Shown here: one piece after another, positions 48,054 through 57,783 of the stretch
How positions within the stretch are numbered: the stretch's first letter is position 1
How the letters are laid out: each line of letters begins with the position of its first letter
From: Stenotrophomonas sp. Iso1
GTDB lineage: Bacteria > Pseudomonadota > Gammaproteobacteria > Xanthomonadales > Xanthomonadaceae
NCBI RefSeq assembly: GCF_027497995.1
Contig: NZ_JAODBT010000002.1
Span: 744,001 to 808,000 of the forward strand
Reading direction: 5' to 3'
DNA: 64,000 nucleotides
The notes under the pieces: model-generated
Seen by the model: only the letters and a program-made list of their open reading frames with translations
Databases searched by the model: none
What the model was told of the DNA's origin: nothing
Made by a program: the position numbers and the translations under genes

Positions 48054-48440
48054 TTACTTGATGTTTGCCAGCTTCAGGCCGGCCGGCGAGCTGACTTCAA
48101 TCTCGGCGCGGGAGGAATCGCGCTGGATCCTGCCGATGACGCAGACAGTCTTGCCTTCCAGCGATTCCAGCGGGAAGGCGAACTTGCTGCGGTTGGCGCC
48201 AGAGATGCGGGCCGAGAAGGTGTGACGCGGGAACATGCCGCCCATATGCAGGAAGGTCGGCTGGCCTTCGGAGCCTTCTGCATAGCGCGCTTTTTCGACC
48301 TTGCCGCAAACCATGCCGTCTTTGCCGGCAAAGCGAGCTGCGTTTTCCGGCGGGATCATTTCCGCCGTATCGGCGCCAGCGTTGAAAGCTGCGGTAGCCA
48401 GGACGGCAGCCGAGAACAGCGGAAGCAGGTGCTTGTACAT
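48054..48440 (-). CDS. Small exported OB-fold protein of unknown function
   Basis: 128 residues from ATG 48440 (GGAG eight bases upstream). Signal peptide MYKHLLPLFSAAVLATAAFNAGA, then a ~95-residue domain with GMVCGKVEKARYAEG, GQPTFLHMGG, FSARISGANRSKF and GKTVCVIGRIQ, the pattern of OB-fold proteins sometimes found beside secreted nucleases. Two cysteines (C in MVCGKV and in KTVCVIG) are a likely disulfide. A clear sigma-28-type promoter precedes it and mcp2 follows, so it should be expressed with the flagellar genes. Function unknown; binding of nucleic acid or a sugar ligand is possible for this fold. Confidence 0.85.
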   Translation of the reverse strand: MYKHLLPLFSAAVLATAAFNAGADTAEMIPPENAARFAGKDGMVCGKVEKARYAEGSEGQPTFLHMGGMFPRHTFSARISGANRSKFAFPLESLEGKTVCVIGRIQRDSSRAEIEVSSPAGLKLANIK

Positions 48441-48493
48441 CTGAAATCTCCGAGAGGGCATATGTGGCCCGCAGGGAGGCGGGCATACATTGG

Positions 48494-48520
48494 CTATCGG
48501 CAGTCCTTGCCAGTGATTTA
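48494..48520 (-). promoter_or_regulatory. Sigma-28 (FliA) promoter of the OB-fold gene and mcp2
   Basis: Minus strand: TAAATCAC (48520-48513), 11-bp spacer, GCCGATAG (48501-48494). TAAA and GCCGATA are exact FliA positions. Predicted leader about 47 bases. Confidence 0.72.
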
Positions 48521-48558
48521 AGCCACAACTACGAAAACGTGATTGATGTCACTTTATT

Positions 48559-49053
48559 TCAGGCGGCGACTTCCTCGATGGCGGCGGATTGCCCGAGATC
48601 TGCGATGTCGAGCAAGGTTTCGATATCCAGCAGGATCAACATGCGGTCGTCCTGGGTGCCGATGCCCGAGATGAAGCGGGTATCCACGGCGGCGCCGAAT
48701 TCGGGTGTCGGGCGGATCTGGTCGGCGTTGAGCGGGATCACGTCCGAGACGCTGTCCACGACGATGCCGACGACGCGGTCTTCGACGTTGAGCACGATCA
48801 TCACGGTGAAAGCGTCATAGCGGGCTTCGTCCAGGCGCAGCTTCAGGCGCAGATCGATCACCGGCACGATGGTGCCGCGCAGGTTGATCACGCCCTTGAT
48901 GTAGTCCGGGGCGTCAGGGACGCGGGTAACGGCGTCGTAGCCGCGGATCTCCTGCACTTTGAGGATATCCACGCCGTAGTGCTCGTTGCCGAGCGTAAAG
49001 CTGAGGTACTCGCCGCCTGTGCCTTCGGCGGAAGTGATGCGCGTGTCGTTCAT
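48559..49053 (-). CDS. cheW: Chemotaxis coupling protein CheW
   Basis: 164-residue scaffold that links receptors to CheA in the signalling array. Single CheW (SH3-like) domain about 15-150: EYLSFTLGNEHYGVDILKVQEIRG, VPDAPDYIKGVINLRGTIVPVIDLR, and VVDSVSDVIPL. An acidic/Ala-rich tail ends it. ATG 49053. It has its own near-perfect sigma-28 promoter and is flanked by receptor genes in the same orientation. A second, longer CheW-like gene is at 58742. Confidence 0.97.
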   Translation of the reverse strand: MNDTRITSAEGTGGEYLSFTLGNEHYGVDILKVQEIRGYDAVTRVPDAPDYIKGVINLRGTIVPVIDLRLKLRLDEARYDAFTVMIVLNVEDRVVGIVVDSVSDVIPLNADQIRPTPEFGAAVDTRFISGIGTQDDRMLILLDIETLLDIADLGQSAAIEEVAA

Positions 49054-49095
49054 GGCGGTTCCTGATCCTGGCGTGGGCCGGTGGCTGATGCACCG

Positions 49096-49122
49096 GTATC
49101 GGCGGCAGGGGCAGGGACTTTA
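49096..49122 (-). promoter_or_regulatory. Sigma-28 (FliA) promoter of cheW
   Basis: Minus strand: TAAAGTCC (49122-49115), 11-bp spacer, GCCGATAC (49103-49096). The best match to TAAAGTTT-N11-GCCGATAA in the window. Leader about 36 bases. Confidence 0.82.
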
Positions 49123-49228
49123 GCGGCGGGGTGAGGGAGGCGAAGGAAACAGGCCGGTCGTGTGCTGTGGGCCTCAGCTTCCGCTGCGTCCTTCACTTGC
49201 CACGTGTTCCTTTTCACACACGACCGCC

Positions 49229-49999
49229 TCAGTCTCCGTTCGCACGCGCCTTGCGAAGGCGGTCGATGCGGAAGATGTAGCGTTGGATCAGGGTGTCGGC
49301 ACCACGTGGCAGTTCGTCAAAACGCAGCCCTGCGCGGGTCATCTCTACGCCGTTGGCTTGTTTTTGCTGGCGCAGGTTGCAAGCCACCATGGAAGTAGTA
49401 ATCGGCGGCGATTCGGGAATCTGGAGTACGCAGCCGTGGTAACGACTCTGCAGGTTGAGCAGGCCCTGGGGTGCAGGCAGCATCAGGGCAAGCCCGCCGG
49501 CGCTGATATCCAGCACGCGCCAGCGGCTGGGTTGGCCACCGTCGGGGTCGGGCAGCAGGCAATAGGGCGAGTCACCGACCGGTGTTTCCAGGCGATAGAA
49601 CTCACGGCGCTGCAGGTGGTAAACCTCCTCTGGCAGCGGCGCCCAGAAGGCGATGTGTCCGTCGCGCTCAACGCGGCGAGGTTGCTGCAGCTGGAAGCGG
49701 ACGGTGACCTTGTCCACCAGCCCGAAGCACAGCAGGGCGGCGGCGCTTTCAACCGTACGGTTGAGCGATGGCAGCGGGCTGGCATCGAGCAGCAGGCCGT
49801 GTTCGTCCACTTCCAGCACGGCGCTGGGGAAGGACTGGTCGCGGCCATCAGGATGCGCGTTGATCAACGAGCGCTGGTCGATCATGGACTGCAGCAAATG
49901 CCTGATCTGATGACGGTTCCGCACCATGTAGCGGTCGTCGGCATAGAGCTTGCCAGCGGCGTTGGAGGGATTCGGCTCGAAGGGTTCGTTTACGGACAT
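49229..49999 (-). CDS. YcgR-like flagellar brake protein (PilZ, c-di-GMP binding)
   Basis: 256 residues from ATG 49999 (a GTG two codons earlier is possible). The N-terminal YcgR domain (about 15-120) is followed by a PilZ domain (about 122-245) with both c-di-GMP contacts: the RREFYR arginine motif near residue 130 and DISAGG near 167. In E. coli and others such proteins slow flagellar rotation when c-di-GMP rises. A sigma-28-type promoter precedes it, consistent with flagellar co-expression. It offers a direct link between the motility cluster and the sessile, adhesin-making state encoded at 5-36 kb. Gene symbol ycgR is fitting by architecture but orthology was not tested. Confidence 0.92.
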   Translation of the reverse strand: MSVNEPFEPNPSNAAGKLYADDRYMVRNRHQIRHLLQSMIDQRSLINAHPDGRDQSFPSAVLEVDEHGLLLDASPLPSLNRTVESAAALLCFGLVDKVTVRFQLQQPRRVERDGHIAFWAPLPEEVYHLQRREFYRLETPVGDSPYCLLPDPDGGQPSRWRVLDISAGGLALMLPAPQGLLNLQSRYHGCVLQIPESPPITTSMVACNLRQQKQANGVEMTRAGLRFDELPRGADTLIQRYIFRIDRLRKARANGD

Positions 50000-50059
50000 G
50001 GGCACGCTTGCGATGGGCCGAAAGACCAGCAGATGGAAAAGAAGCCGCTGGAAACTGTG

Positions 50060-50086
50060 ATAACGGCCGCCCTTTTTACATCTTTA
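50060..50086 (-). promoter_or_regulatory. Sigma-28-like promoter of the PilZ gene
   Basis: Minus strand: TAAAGATG (50086-50079), 11-bp spacer, GCCGTTAT (50067-50060). TAAAG and GCCG are exact; the -10 differs from GCCGATAA at two positions. Leader about 54 bases. The rest of the 325-bp gap up to the mcp3 stop holds only the mcp3 hairpin. Confidence 0.6.
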
Positions 50087-50272
50087 GCCGGGCTATTACG
50101 ACCCTGGCTTTCAGGCTATGGCTGGCAAGGTTTGAGTCGGTACCGACGTCGGGTGCCGTGCAGGGCTCCTCGAAACGGTGGGCGCGATTGTTTTCGCTTG
50201 TTGATGAGGCCATCAAAGCCCACTGCGTTGCCGCTACCGTTGACCGGAACAGAGCCCGGTCGCGCGCAAGAG

Positions 50273-50315
50273 GCCGGCAGCAGGCAGGCCGGAGAGTTTC
50301 CCGCCTGCCGCCGGC
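50273..50315 (-). terminator. Large GC hairpin after mcp3
   Basis: Imperfect long stem: GCCGGC-AGCAGGC-GG (50273 onward) pairs with CC-GCCTGCC-GCCGGC (ending 50315), ten bp after the mcp3 stop. No T run on the minus strand. Confidence 0.55.
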
Positions 50316-50324
50316 AATGGGTTT

Positions 50325-52556
50325 TTAGAACTCCTGCCAGTCGTTGCCGGTGGTTACGGGTGCACGTGGCGGTGCGCTGGGAATAGCGCGAAGGGCAGGG
50401 CGCGGACGTTGTGCGGGCTTGGCGACGCTGGCAGCGGCGCGGGCCAGGGAGGCGCTGAGCGAATCAGAGAGACGAAACTGTGCCACGGCATCGGTGAGTT
50501 GCTGTGCCTGGTCTTCCATCGAGCGCGCGGCGGCAGTGGCCTCTTCCACCAGTGCTGCGTTCTGCTGCGTGCTTTCATCCATCTGCATGACAGTCTGGTT
50601 GACCTGCTCGATGCCGGCCGTCTGCTCCTGCGAGGCCGCGGAAATGTCAGCCATGATCGTGGTCACGCGCTGCACCGAGGCGACGATGTCATCCATGGTG
50701 GTGCCGGCCCGGCGCACCTGCTGTGAGCCCTCGGAGACCTTTTGTACGGAGTCGTCAATCAGCGATTTGATCTCCTTGGCGGCTGATGCCGAGCGTTGCG
50801 CCAGCGTGCGCACTTCCGTGGCGACCACGGCAAAGCCCCGTCCCTGGTCACCGGCACGCGCTGCTTCCACTGCAGCGTTGAGGGCGAGGATGTTGGTCTG
50901 GAAAGCGATGCCGTCGATGACGCTGATGATGTCGGCAATGCGCTGCGAGGATTGCTCGATGGAGGTCATGGTGGTGACGACCTGGCTGACCACGTCGCCT
51001 CCCTTGGCGGCAACCTCGGCTGCTCCCCGTGCAAGCTGATCGGCCTGGCGCGCGTGATCGGCATTCTGGCGCACGGTGGAGGTGAGTTCCTCCATCGATG
51101 CGGCGGTTTCTTCAAGATTGGCCGCTTGTTGTTCGGTGCGGCGCGATAGGTCGCTGTTGCCGGTGGCGATCTCGCTGGCTGACAGACTGATGCTGCCGCT
51201 GGACGCCTGGATGCGCGAGACGATGGTGGCGAGCTGGTCCATGCTGGCATTGCCGTCATCGCGCATGCGGGAAAACACACCGTGGAAATCGCCTTCCATG
51301 CGCTGGGTCAGGTCACCCTGCGCGATGGCCTGCAGCAGTCGCGATAGATGGCCGAGATTGTTTTCTGTGGTTTCCATCAGTGAGTTGAGGCCGCCGACCA
51401 TGTCGCGGAAGTCGTGTTCGAAATGCCCGACATCACCGCGCTGGCTGAAGTCGCCGATGGCGGCAGCGCCGGACAAACGTTTGATCTCGTTGTTGATCGC
51501 CGACAGGCTGGCTTTGGTGTTGTCCATGGCATCAGTGATGGCGGCTTTCTCGCCGGGCAGGCGGTCCATGTCCACGGACAGGTCGCCGCGCGCGTAGTGG
51601 CGCATCACTTCCACGACGCGCATCTTCACGCCGATGTGTTGGGCGACGACGGCGTTGACTTCGCGCACCATGCGCCCGTACTCGCCGGGGAAGCGGGCTT
51701 CGTCAATACGGAAGCTGATCTGTCCTTCATCATGTTCCCGCGCCAGCTCAAGCTGTGCGGCAATGACCGCCTTGAGCTGGCCTTGCATGCGTTGCATCGA
51801 GGCCAGCAACTGGCCGACCTCATCCTTGCGGGTGCTGTCGATGGTGCCGTCCAGGCGGCCGCTGGCCACGTCATCGGCAGCACGCAGCGCGCTGCGCAGT
51901 GGGCCCACGATAGAGCGGACGATGACCACGCCCATGATTGCTGACGACACCCCCAGCAGCAACATGAAGGCGAGAATCGCGTTGATGCTGTGTGCCTGCG
52001 TTGCATTGGTCTCGGCGGTTTCCCGATTCAGCGCGGAGACCACATAGCTGCTGAGCTTTTCGACATCCTGAAACAGGTCGCGACGCGCAATACGCGACTG
52101 ATCATTGGAAATGGCCTGCGCGGCATCAAACTCGCCATTGGCGATGGCCTTGGCCATCAGCGCGTGAGCGTCGAAGTAGGCCTGTGTCGTTTGCTGCATC
52201 TTGGCGTGGAGGGCTTTCTGCTCGTCACTGGCAGGAAGTGCTTCGTACTGTTGACTGTGCTCGGCCAGCTTCTGCCGCTGTTCGGCAATGCGTTGGTTGT
52301 ACTCAGCAACGAACTCGGGCTCGTGAAGGTGCGAAAGCTGTGAAAGCTCCGCGATACGGATTTCGGCAAGGTCGGCACGGATGCGGTCCAGGTATTGCAC
52401 GGCGGGCATGTAGCGCGTGCTGACGGCATCCAGTTGCACGCTGGTTTGCTTGAGCCGCATGACGGCGAAACCAGCCATGGCAAGGGTTGCGACGGTGGTG
52501 AGAGTGAAAGCGATTGCCAGCTTTCGGGTGATCGTGAGGTTGCGTAAGAACTCCAT
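50325..52556 (-). CDS. Methyl-accepting chemotaxis protein 3 (four-helix-bundle sensor)
   Basis: 743-residue chemoreceptor. TM1 about 12-30, periplasmic 4HB_MCP domain about 31-185, TM2 about 188-210, HAMP about 212-262, an extra HAMP-like linker (about 280-430), and a signalling domain with [17 protein letters not shown]. It ends GNDWQEF, the CheR/CheB tether. ATG 52556 has GGAG nine bases upstream; the frame extends to 52646 but without a ribosome site. Same sensor class as receptor 4, which lies directly upstream on the same strand, and the two probably arose by duplication with later divergence of the sensing bundle. Confidence 0.94.
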   Translation of the reverse strand: MEFLRNLTITRKLAIAFTLTTVATLAMAGFAVMRLKQTSVQLDAVSTRYMPAVQYLDRIRADLAEIRIAELSQLSHLHEPEFVAEYNQRIAEQRQKLAEHSQQYEALPASDEQKALHAKMQQTTQAYFDAHALMAKAIANGEFDAAQAISNDQSRIARRDLFQDVEKLSSYVVSALNRETAETNATQAHSINAILAFMLLLGVSSAIMGVVIVRSIVGPLRSALRAADDVASGRLDGTIDSTRKDEVGQLLASMQRMQGQLKAVIAAQLELAREHDEGQISFRIDEARFPGEYGRMVREVNAVVAQHIGVKMRVVEVMRHYARGDLSVDMDRLPGEKAAITDAMDNTKASLSAINNEIKRLSGAAAIGDFSQRGDVGHFEHDFRDMVGGLNSLMETTENNLGHLSRLLQAIAQGDLTQRMEGDFHGVFSRMRDDGNASMDQLATIVSRIQASSGSISLSASEIATGNSDLSRRTEQQAANLEETAASMEELTSTVRQNADHARQADQLARGAAEVAAKGGDVVSQVVTTMTSIEQSSQRIADIISVIDGIAFQTNILALNAAVEAARAGDQGRGFAVVATEVRTLAQRSASAAKEIKSLIDDSVQKVSEGSQQVRRAGTTMDDIVASVQRVTTIMADISAASQEQTAGIEQVNQTVMQMDESTQQNAALVEEATAAARSMEDQAQQLTDAVAQFRLSDSLSASLARAAASVAKPAQRPRPALRAIPSAPPRAPVTTGNDWQEF

Positions 52557-52673
52557 CTCTTGCTCTCCGGATCGACTGCTGATGTGTGGTGCGGGGCGCG
52601 CGTCCTTGTCCTTCTTGAAAACGCCGCAGTGAGGCGTACGCATCACCGTGTTCAGCTGGTGAGGTCAGAGCTG

Positions 52674-52701
52674 GTATCGGCGCTTAGCTTGCGTCGCTGT
52701 A
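52674..52701 (-). promoter_or_regulatory. Weak sigma-28-like promoter of mcp3
   Basis: Minus strand: GCCGATAC (52681-52674) is an exact FliA -10 core; the -35 is poor (ACAGCGAC with an 11-bp spacer, or TACAGCGA with 12). Leader would be about 111 bases. Confidence 0.45.
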
Positions 52702-52885
52702 GGAAAATCGCGGCGAATATTCTGAAGAATTCAGCACAAGTGATCACTTACTGGTCACTTCAGTCATGTATCGAAACGGGACATCTACATAACGTGATGG
52801 GCTGCCGTAAGAGCCTGTGTTTTGTATCACTGAAATGCGTCCAGGCACGGAACCGGCATAGATCGTCGCTGCCCCTCGGCCAAAA

Positions 52886-52917
52886 CGAAAAAGGCCCCGT
52901 CTTTGTCAGACGGGGCC
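52886..52917 (-). terminator. Intrinsic terminator after mcp4
   Basis: 9-bp stem GGCCCCGTC/GACGGGGCC (52893-52901, 52909-52917) followed on the minus strand by TTTTTCG. A textbook rho-independent terminator 27 bp after the mcp4 stop. Confidence 0.92.
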
Positions 52918-52943
52918 GTTGAGCTACATGGGAAGCGTGTCGA

Positions 52944-55190
52944 TCAGAATTCCTGCCAGTCCTCGCCATTGGCGACCATCGGCTCCAGGCGACGTGGCGC
53001 GGTGGCCATCCGTGCAGGACGATAGCTGGCTGATGGCGTAGCGGCCGCAGCGGGCTTGGTGATGGCGATCACCGCGGAAGGCCGCGACGTTGAGGTCACC
53101 CGGAATGCGGCGACCGCTTCGTTGAGCAGCAGCGCTTGTTCTTCCATCGCACGCGCAGCGGCGGTGGCTTCTTCCACCAGCGCGGCATTCTGCTGGGTGG
53201 TTTCATCCATCTGCACCACGGTCTGGTTGACCTGCTCGATGCCGGCCGACTGTTCCTGCGAGGCGGCTGAAATCTCCGCCATGATGTCGGTGACGCGCTG
53301 CACCGAGGCGACAATCTCGCCCATGGTGGTGCCGGCCTGATGCACCAACGCCGAACCTTCGCCGACCTTGTCAACGGAGTCTTCGATCAGTCCCTTGATC
53401 TCCTTGGCGGCAGCTGCCGAACGCTGCGCGAGCGTGCGTACTTCCGAGGCGACGACGGCAAAGCCGCGGCCCTGTTCACCTGCGCGGGCGGCTTCCACCG
53501 CAGCATTCAGCGCCAGGATGTTGGTCTGGAACGCGATGCCGTCGATCACCGAGATGATCTCGGCAATCTTCTTGGACGAGGCTTCGATACCACTCATGGT
53601 GGTAACGACCTGCTGGACAACATTGCCGCCCTGACTGGCGACGCCGTGCGCGCCGATGGCGAGCTGGTTGGCTTGGCGAGCGTGCTCGGCATTTTGACGC
53701 ACGGTGGAAGTCAGCTCTTCCATCGAGGCGGCGGTTTCTTCCAGGTTGGCGGCCTGCTGCTCGGTACGGCGCGACAGATCGTTGTTGCCGGTCGCGATCT
53801 CGGTGGCTGCCAGGTTGATGCTGGATGCCGCATTCTGGATACGGCCGACGATGCTGGCTAGCTGGTCAACGGTGGCGTTGGCATCATCACGCATCAGTGC
53901 GAAGACCCCATTGAACTGGCCGTCCATGCGCACCGTAAGGTCGCCCTGCGCCAGTGCCTGCAGCACCTGAGATACCTTGGCCAAGTTGCCGTCAGCGGTT
54001 TCCATCAGGTGATTCAGTCCGCTCACCATGTTGCGGAAATCGTACTGGTAACGGTCCAGTTCGCCGCGCTGGGTGAAGTCACCGGTAGCGGCGGCGCTGG
54101 CCAGTCGCGTGATTTCGGTATTGATCGAGGACAGGCTGGCCTTGATGCCATCCACGGCCTCGGTCATCACGGCGCTCTCGCCGGGCAGGCGGTCGATATC
54201 CAGGCTCATGTCGCCAATCGAGTAACGCTTCAGGACGTCCAGCATATGCAGGATGGTCTTCACCTGCGAGGCCACCAGATCATTGGTGGCGTGGATCATC
54301 TGACCGTACTCGCCGGGGAATGCACTTTCGTCCATGCGGTAGCTGATGGTGCCTGCGTCGTGCTGGCGGGCCATTTCCCCCTGTGCGGCAATCACCGCCT
54401 GCAACTGCGTCTGCATGCGCTGCATCGACGACAACAGCTTGCCTACTTCATCTTTGCGCGAGGTGTCGATACGGCGGTCAAGCTTGCCGATAGAAACATC
54501 GTCCGCCACGCGAACGGCTTCTTCGAGCGGAACCATGATCGCGCGGATGATCGCCCAGGCCAGCAGGGCTGCCAGCACCAAGGCCAGTGCCAGGACGATG
54601 AACACCGCGATAAGCGAACGGTCGTGCGCCTGCCTGGATTCGGCGGTCTGCTGGGTCAGCTGTGTCTGGTTGTACTGCGACAGTTGCTTGAGCTGATTGA
54701 ACAGATCGCGACGCAACGTGCGTGATTCGTCGCTGGAAATGGTGCGGGCGGCATCGAAGTCTTCCAGCGCGATGGCTTCGGCGATTCGCTCGTGTGCACC
54801 AAAATAGGCAGCGCGCAGTGCCTTTACCTTGTCGTACAGGTGCTGCTCTTCCTTTGTGCTTGCCGTCTCGATGCTGTCGTAGGCTTTTTCTTCTGCTTCG
54901 ATCAGGGCGCGCGTAGCCGCCAAGCGCTTGTCGTAATCGGCCAGCTGCGTCGCGTCGCCCTGATAGTTCAACTGGGCCTGTTCGAAAGTTCGGAATTCAC
55001 CCAGCTGAGCGCGCATTTCGCCAAGGTGTTGCACGGAGGGCATCCAGTTGTTGCTGACTTGTTCGAGCTGAAGTTCGGCCACATCCAGGCGCCATACCGA
55101 AAACAGGCCCAGCAGCAGCGTGAGTAGACCGGTGGAACAGAAAGCCACCAGCAGCTTCCGCGTGATTGACAGGTTCTGGAACCATTTCAT
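52944..55190 (-). CDS. Methyl-accepting chemotaxis protein 4 (four-helix-bundle sensor)
   Basis: 748-residue chemoreceptor with TM1 about 12-30, 4HB_MCP periplasmic domain about 31-188, TM2 about 190-210, HAMP about 212-265, a HAMP-like linker, and the methyl-accepting domain with [17 protein letters not shown]. It ends GEDWQEF. GGAGG ten bases upstream fixes ATG 55190. The signalling domain shares long tracts with mcp2 that are identical even at silent sites, a sign of recent sequence exchange. It has its own sigma-28-type promoter and a strong terminator, so it is a single-gene unit. Confidence 0.94.
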   Translation of the reverse strand: MKWFQNLSITRKLLVAFCSTGLLTLLLGLFSVWRLDVAELQLEQVSNNWMPSVQHLGEMRAQLGEFRTFEQAQLNYQGDATQLADYDKRLAATRALIEAEEKAYDSIETASTKEEQHLYDKVKALRAAYFGAHERIAEAIALEDFDAARTISSDESRTLRRDLFNQLKQLSQYNQTQLTQQTAESRQAHDRSLIAVFIVLALALVLAALLAWAIIRAIMVPLEEAVRVADDVSIGKLDRRIDTSRKDEVGKLLSSMQRMQTQLQAVIAAQGEMARQHDAGTISYRMDESAFPGEYGQMIHATNDLVASQVKTILHMLDVLKRYSIGDMSLDIDRLPGESAVMTEAVDGIKASLSSINTEITRLASAAATGDFTQRGELDRYQYDFRNMVSGLNHLMETADGNLAKVSQVLQALAQGDLTVRMDGQFNGVFALMRDDANATVDQLASIVGRIQNAASSINLAATEIATGNNDLSRRTEQQAANLEETAASMEELTSTVRQNAEHARQANQLAIGAHGVASQGGNVVQQVVTTMSGIEASSKKIAEIISVIDGIAFQTNILALNAAVEAARAGEQGRGFAVVASEVRTLAQRSAAAAKEIKGLIEDSVDKVGEGSALVHQAGTTMGEIVASVQRVTDIMAEISAASQEQSAGIEQVNQTVVQMDETTQQNAALVEEATAAARAMEEQALLLNEAVAAFRVTSTSRPSAVIAITKPAAAATPSASYRPARMATAPRRLEPMVANGEDWQEF

Positions 55191-55308
55191 TGCAGGCGCC
55201 TCCATCGGCATTTCGCGCTACACAGGCCCGTTGCACCTGTGGAAGTTTCGGTTGATTGAATGTGGCGGCGGGGGCGCCTTGGTGGTCCGGGAACCACGAC
55301 GTGCTGAG

Positions 55309-55335
55309 GTATCGGCGACCGGTGAGGGTTCTTGA
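55309..55335 (-). promoter_or_regulatory. Sigma-28 (FliA) promoter of mcp4
   Basis: Minus strand: TCAAGAAC (55335-55328), 11-bp spacer, GCCGATAC (55316-55309). Leader about 112 bases. Confidence 0.78.
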
Positions 55336-55647
55336 GCGACTGAGAGACGGGCTGCTGAACGACGTTCAGGAGCGAGGTCGGAGCATGATTGGCGATGCGA
55401 AAATACTTGGCTGACGACGCGTTTTTCCCTTGCCCTTTGCGGGGAAGGAGGGCATTGCTACGGCCGCACATTGCGTGCTGCACCCAGGCGGCTCTTCTGC
55501 ATGCCGGGCAAGATGAAATGCCTTGTGAGCTATTGGCGCCGCGCCGGTTCCAGAGCGGCTTTGCTTTGACGCAGGGCGCTGGAAAGGTACTCAAACAGCT
55601 GCACGGATCAACCGTTCAGAGGCCGCGCCCTGTTTCTCCATCGCGGG

Positions 55648-55703
55648 GAGGGCGGCCCTCATCCATCCTTTCTGGCGCACCTTCTCCCGCCGATGGGAGA
55701 AGG
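55648..55703. repeat. Dispersed intergenic inverted-repeat element
   Basis: Palindrome GAGGGC-G-GCCCTC (55648-55660) and hairpin CCTTCTCCC/GGGAGAAGG (55680-55688, 55695-55703) around TTTCTGGCGCA. The same style (CCCTC...TTTTGGCGCCCTCTCCC) recurs at 62281-62320. Such elements are common between genes in Xanthomonadaceae; here the second hairpin can also end the cheA1 transcript. Confidence 0.65.
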
Positions 55704-55764
55704 ATGCCGCCGAACATTTCCAGTGACTCGGGGAGTGTCAGCGGCAGCTAGATGCGGGACTGCA

Positions 55765-57747
55765 TCAAGCTGCTTGCGGCATGCGCAACGAGCGCACCAA
55801 TCCACCAATATCGACGATCAATGCGACGCGACCGTCACCAAGGATGGTGGCGCCGGACACACCGCCGATGCGGCGGTAGTTGTTCTCGATATTTTTGACC
55901 ACTACCTGCTGCTGGCCGAGCAGTTCGTCCACTTCCAGCGCAATCTTCTGGCCATCGCTTTCGACTACCACCACCAGCGGATCGCCATGGCTGCTGTCGC
56001 GATAGCCGTAATGCTGGCCCAACGCCAGAATCGGCAGGTACTCGCCACGCACACGCAGCACGCGGCCTTCGCCACCCATGGTGCGGATATCTTCGGCCTG
56101 CGGCTGCAGTGCTTCCAGCACGTAGGCCAAGGGCAGGATCAGGGTTTCGCCAGCCACCGAAACGGTCATGCCGTCGAGAATGGCCAGTGTCAGTGGAAGG
56201 CGAATTAATACGCGGGTGCCCGCGCCGGTGCGGCTTTCCAGCTGTACTTCGCCGCCAAGTGCCTGGATATTGCGGCGGACCACGTCCATGCCCACACCAC
56301 GACCGGACAGATCGGTGACTGCATCGGCAGTAGAGAAGCCCGGTTGGAAGATCAGGTCCCACACTTGCGAATCGGTGGGGTTGTCCGGCACGTTGAGGCC
56401 GCGTTCGAGCGCTTTGGACAGGATTTTTTCGCGGTTCAAGCCGCGGCCGTCATCGCTGACTTCAATCACGATATGACCGCCCTGATGTGACGCTGCCAGG
56501 GTGATCGTGCCGGTTTCTTCTTTGCCGGCGTCACGACGCACGTCCGGCATTTCCAGGCCGTGGTCGATGGAATTGCGGACCAGGTGCACGAGAGGGTCAG
56601 CGATCTTTTCGATCAGGCCCTTGTCCAGCTCGGTGCCTTCGCCGATGGTGCGCAGGCGCACCTGCTTGCCGAGGCGACTGGAGAGGTCACGGACCAGGCG
56701 CGGGAAGCGGCGGAACACCGCATCCACGGGCAACATGCGCACGCCGATGACCGCTTCCTGCAGGTCGCGCGTATTGCGCTCCAGCAGATCGAGGCCGGCG
56801 AACAGCTGTTCGGCATGAACCGGATCCAGCCCACCGGAAACCTGCTTGAGCATGGCCTGGGTGATGACCAGTTCGCCCACCAGATTGATCAGTGCATCGA
56901 CCTTGTCGACGCTGACGCGGATTGAGGATTCGGCTTCGTGCGCAGGGGCACCGTTTGCGGCGGGCTTGGAGGCTTCGGCCGTAGCGACGGCCACAGGCAC
57001 CGGTTCAGGCTGTGGGGTTTCAATGGCCAGGCTCGGTGGTGCGGCAGGGCGGATGTCCAGCTCGCAGTCGTCCACGACCCAGGCGAAAGTGTCTTCGATG
57101 CGGCTGCGCGGCACTTTGCCGACCAGGCCCAGATCCCACGCCAGGTAGGCTTCCAGCGGATCGAGCTGCTCGAAGGAGGGCAGACGTTGCATGCGTGGTT
57201 CGACATGCAGGGAGCCCAGCGTTTCCAGCTCGCGGATGATACGCAGCGGATCGTTGCCACTCATGAACAGCGAGGGTGCCGGCGCGAAGCCGATTTGCCA
57301 CGCATCCGGCGTGTCATCTTCCTTGGCGGCCGCAACCGCGGCGGCGGGTGCAGGCGCTTCACCGGACAACACCGCCTGCAGGCGATCGGTGACAGCCTTC
57401 ACTGCCGCCGGATCAGCCGCTTGGCCGTGCTCGGCTTCGCGCAGAAGGGCACGAAGCACGTCCACCGAGGCGAGCATTGCATCGACGGCATTGCCGGCCA
57501 GTGCGCGCTTGCCGGAACGCAGTTCGTCCAGCAATGTTTCAAGCACATGAGTGAGGCTTGCGATTGCATCGAAGCCAAACGTGCCGGCGCCACCCTTGAT
57601 CGAGTGGGCGGCGCGGAAAACGGAGTTGATGATCTCCGGGTCCTGCGCGCCGTCTTCCAGGGCAAGCAGGCCGGCTTCCATCGCATCCAGCCCTTCACGG
57701 CTTTCTTCAAAGAAGGTGGCGTGGAAGCGTTGCAGGTCCATGCTCAT
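55765..57747 (-). CDS. cheA: Chemotaxis histidine kinase CheA (first of two)
   Basis: 660-residue kinase that phosphorylates CheY and CheB. HPt (P1) domain about 1-110 with phospho-His in RAAHSIKGGAGTF (near 48); a P2-like adaptor about 150-235 (MSGNDPLRIIRELETLG); dimerisation P3 about 275-335 (VSVDKVDALINLVGELVI); HATPase about 340-520 with LVRNSIDHGLEMP, DDGRGLNR and GRGVGMDVVRRNI; CheW-like P5 domain about 525-655. It follows cheY by 36 bp and an STAS gene, under one sigma-28-type promoter. The second cheA at the right edge lies in another operon, so two kinases operate, or one has a different output. Start is ATG 57747, with another ATG two codons in. Confidence 0.96.
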   Translation of the reverse strand: MSMDLQRFHATFFEESREGLDAMEAGLLALEDGAQDPEIINSVFRAAHSIKGGAGTFGFDAIASLTHVLETLLDELRSGKRALAGNAVDAMLASVDVLRALLREAEHGQAADPAAVKAVTDRLQAVLSGEAPAPAAAVAAAKEDDTPDAWQIGFAPAPSLFMSGNDPLRIIRELETLGSLHVEPRMQRLPSFEQLDPLEAYLAWDLGLVGKVPRSRIEDTFAWVVDDCELDIRPAAPPSLAIETPQPEPVPVAVATAEASKPAANGAPAHEAESSIRVSVDKVDALINLVGELVITQAMLKQVSGGLDPVHAEQLFAGLDLLERNTRDLQEAVIGVRMLPVDAVFRRFPRLVRDLSSRLGKQVRLRTIGEGTELDKGLIEKIADPLVHLVRNSIDHGLEMPDVRRDAGKEETGTITLAASHQGGHIVIEVSDDGRGLNREKILSKALERGLNVPDNPTDSQVWDLIFQPGFSTADAVTDLSGRGVGMDVVRRNIQALGGEVQLESRTGAGTRVLIRLPLTLAILDGMTVSVAGETLILPLAYVLEALQPQAEDIRTMGGEGRVLRVRGEYLPILALGQHYGYRDSSHGDPLVVVVESDGQKIALEVDELLGQQQVVVKNIENNYRRIGGVSGATILGDGRVALIVDIGGLVRSLRMPQAA

Positions 57748-57783
57748 CGGCGCGGTATCCGTTGGTAAGGCAGGTAGGGCTGA

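Larger units (their letters stand above)
52557..52943. other. Gap between mcp3 and mcp4
   Basis: 387 bp. It holds the weak sigma-28-like promoter for mcp3 (52674-52701) and the strong mcp4 terminator (52886-52917). AT-rich patches near 52710-52760 may include a further promoter. No gene seen. Confidence 0.5.
55191..55764. other. Gap between mcp4 and cheA1
   Basis: 574 bp. It holds the mcp4 promoter (55309-55335) and a GC-rich inverted-repeat element (55648-55703) near the 3' end of cheA1. Small frames in either direction show no family features; no gene accepted. Confidence 0.5.

Noticed and set aside
55389-55751. 120-codon plus-strand frame between mcp4 and cheA1
   Set aside because: Crosses the dispersed inverted-repeat element and has no family features.
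56938-57768. 276-codon plus-strand frame
   Set aside because: Antisense of cheA1; no coding evidence.
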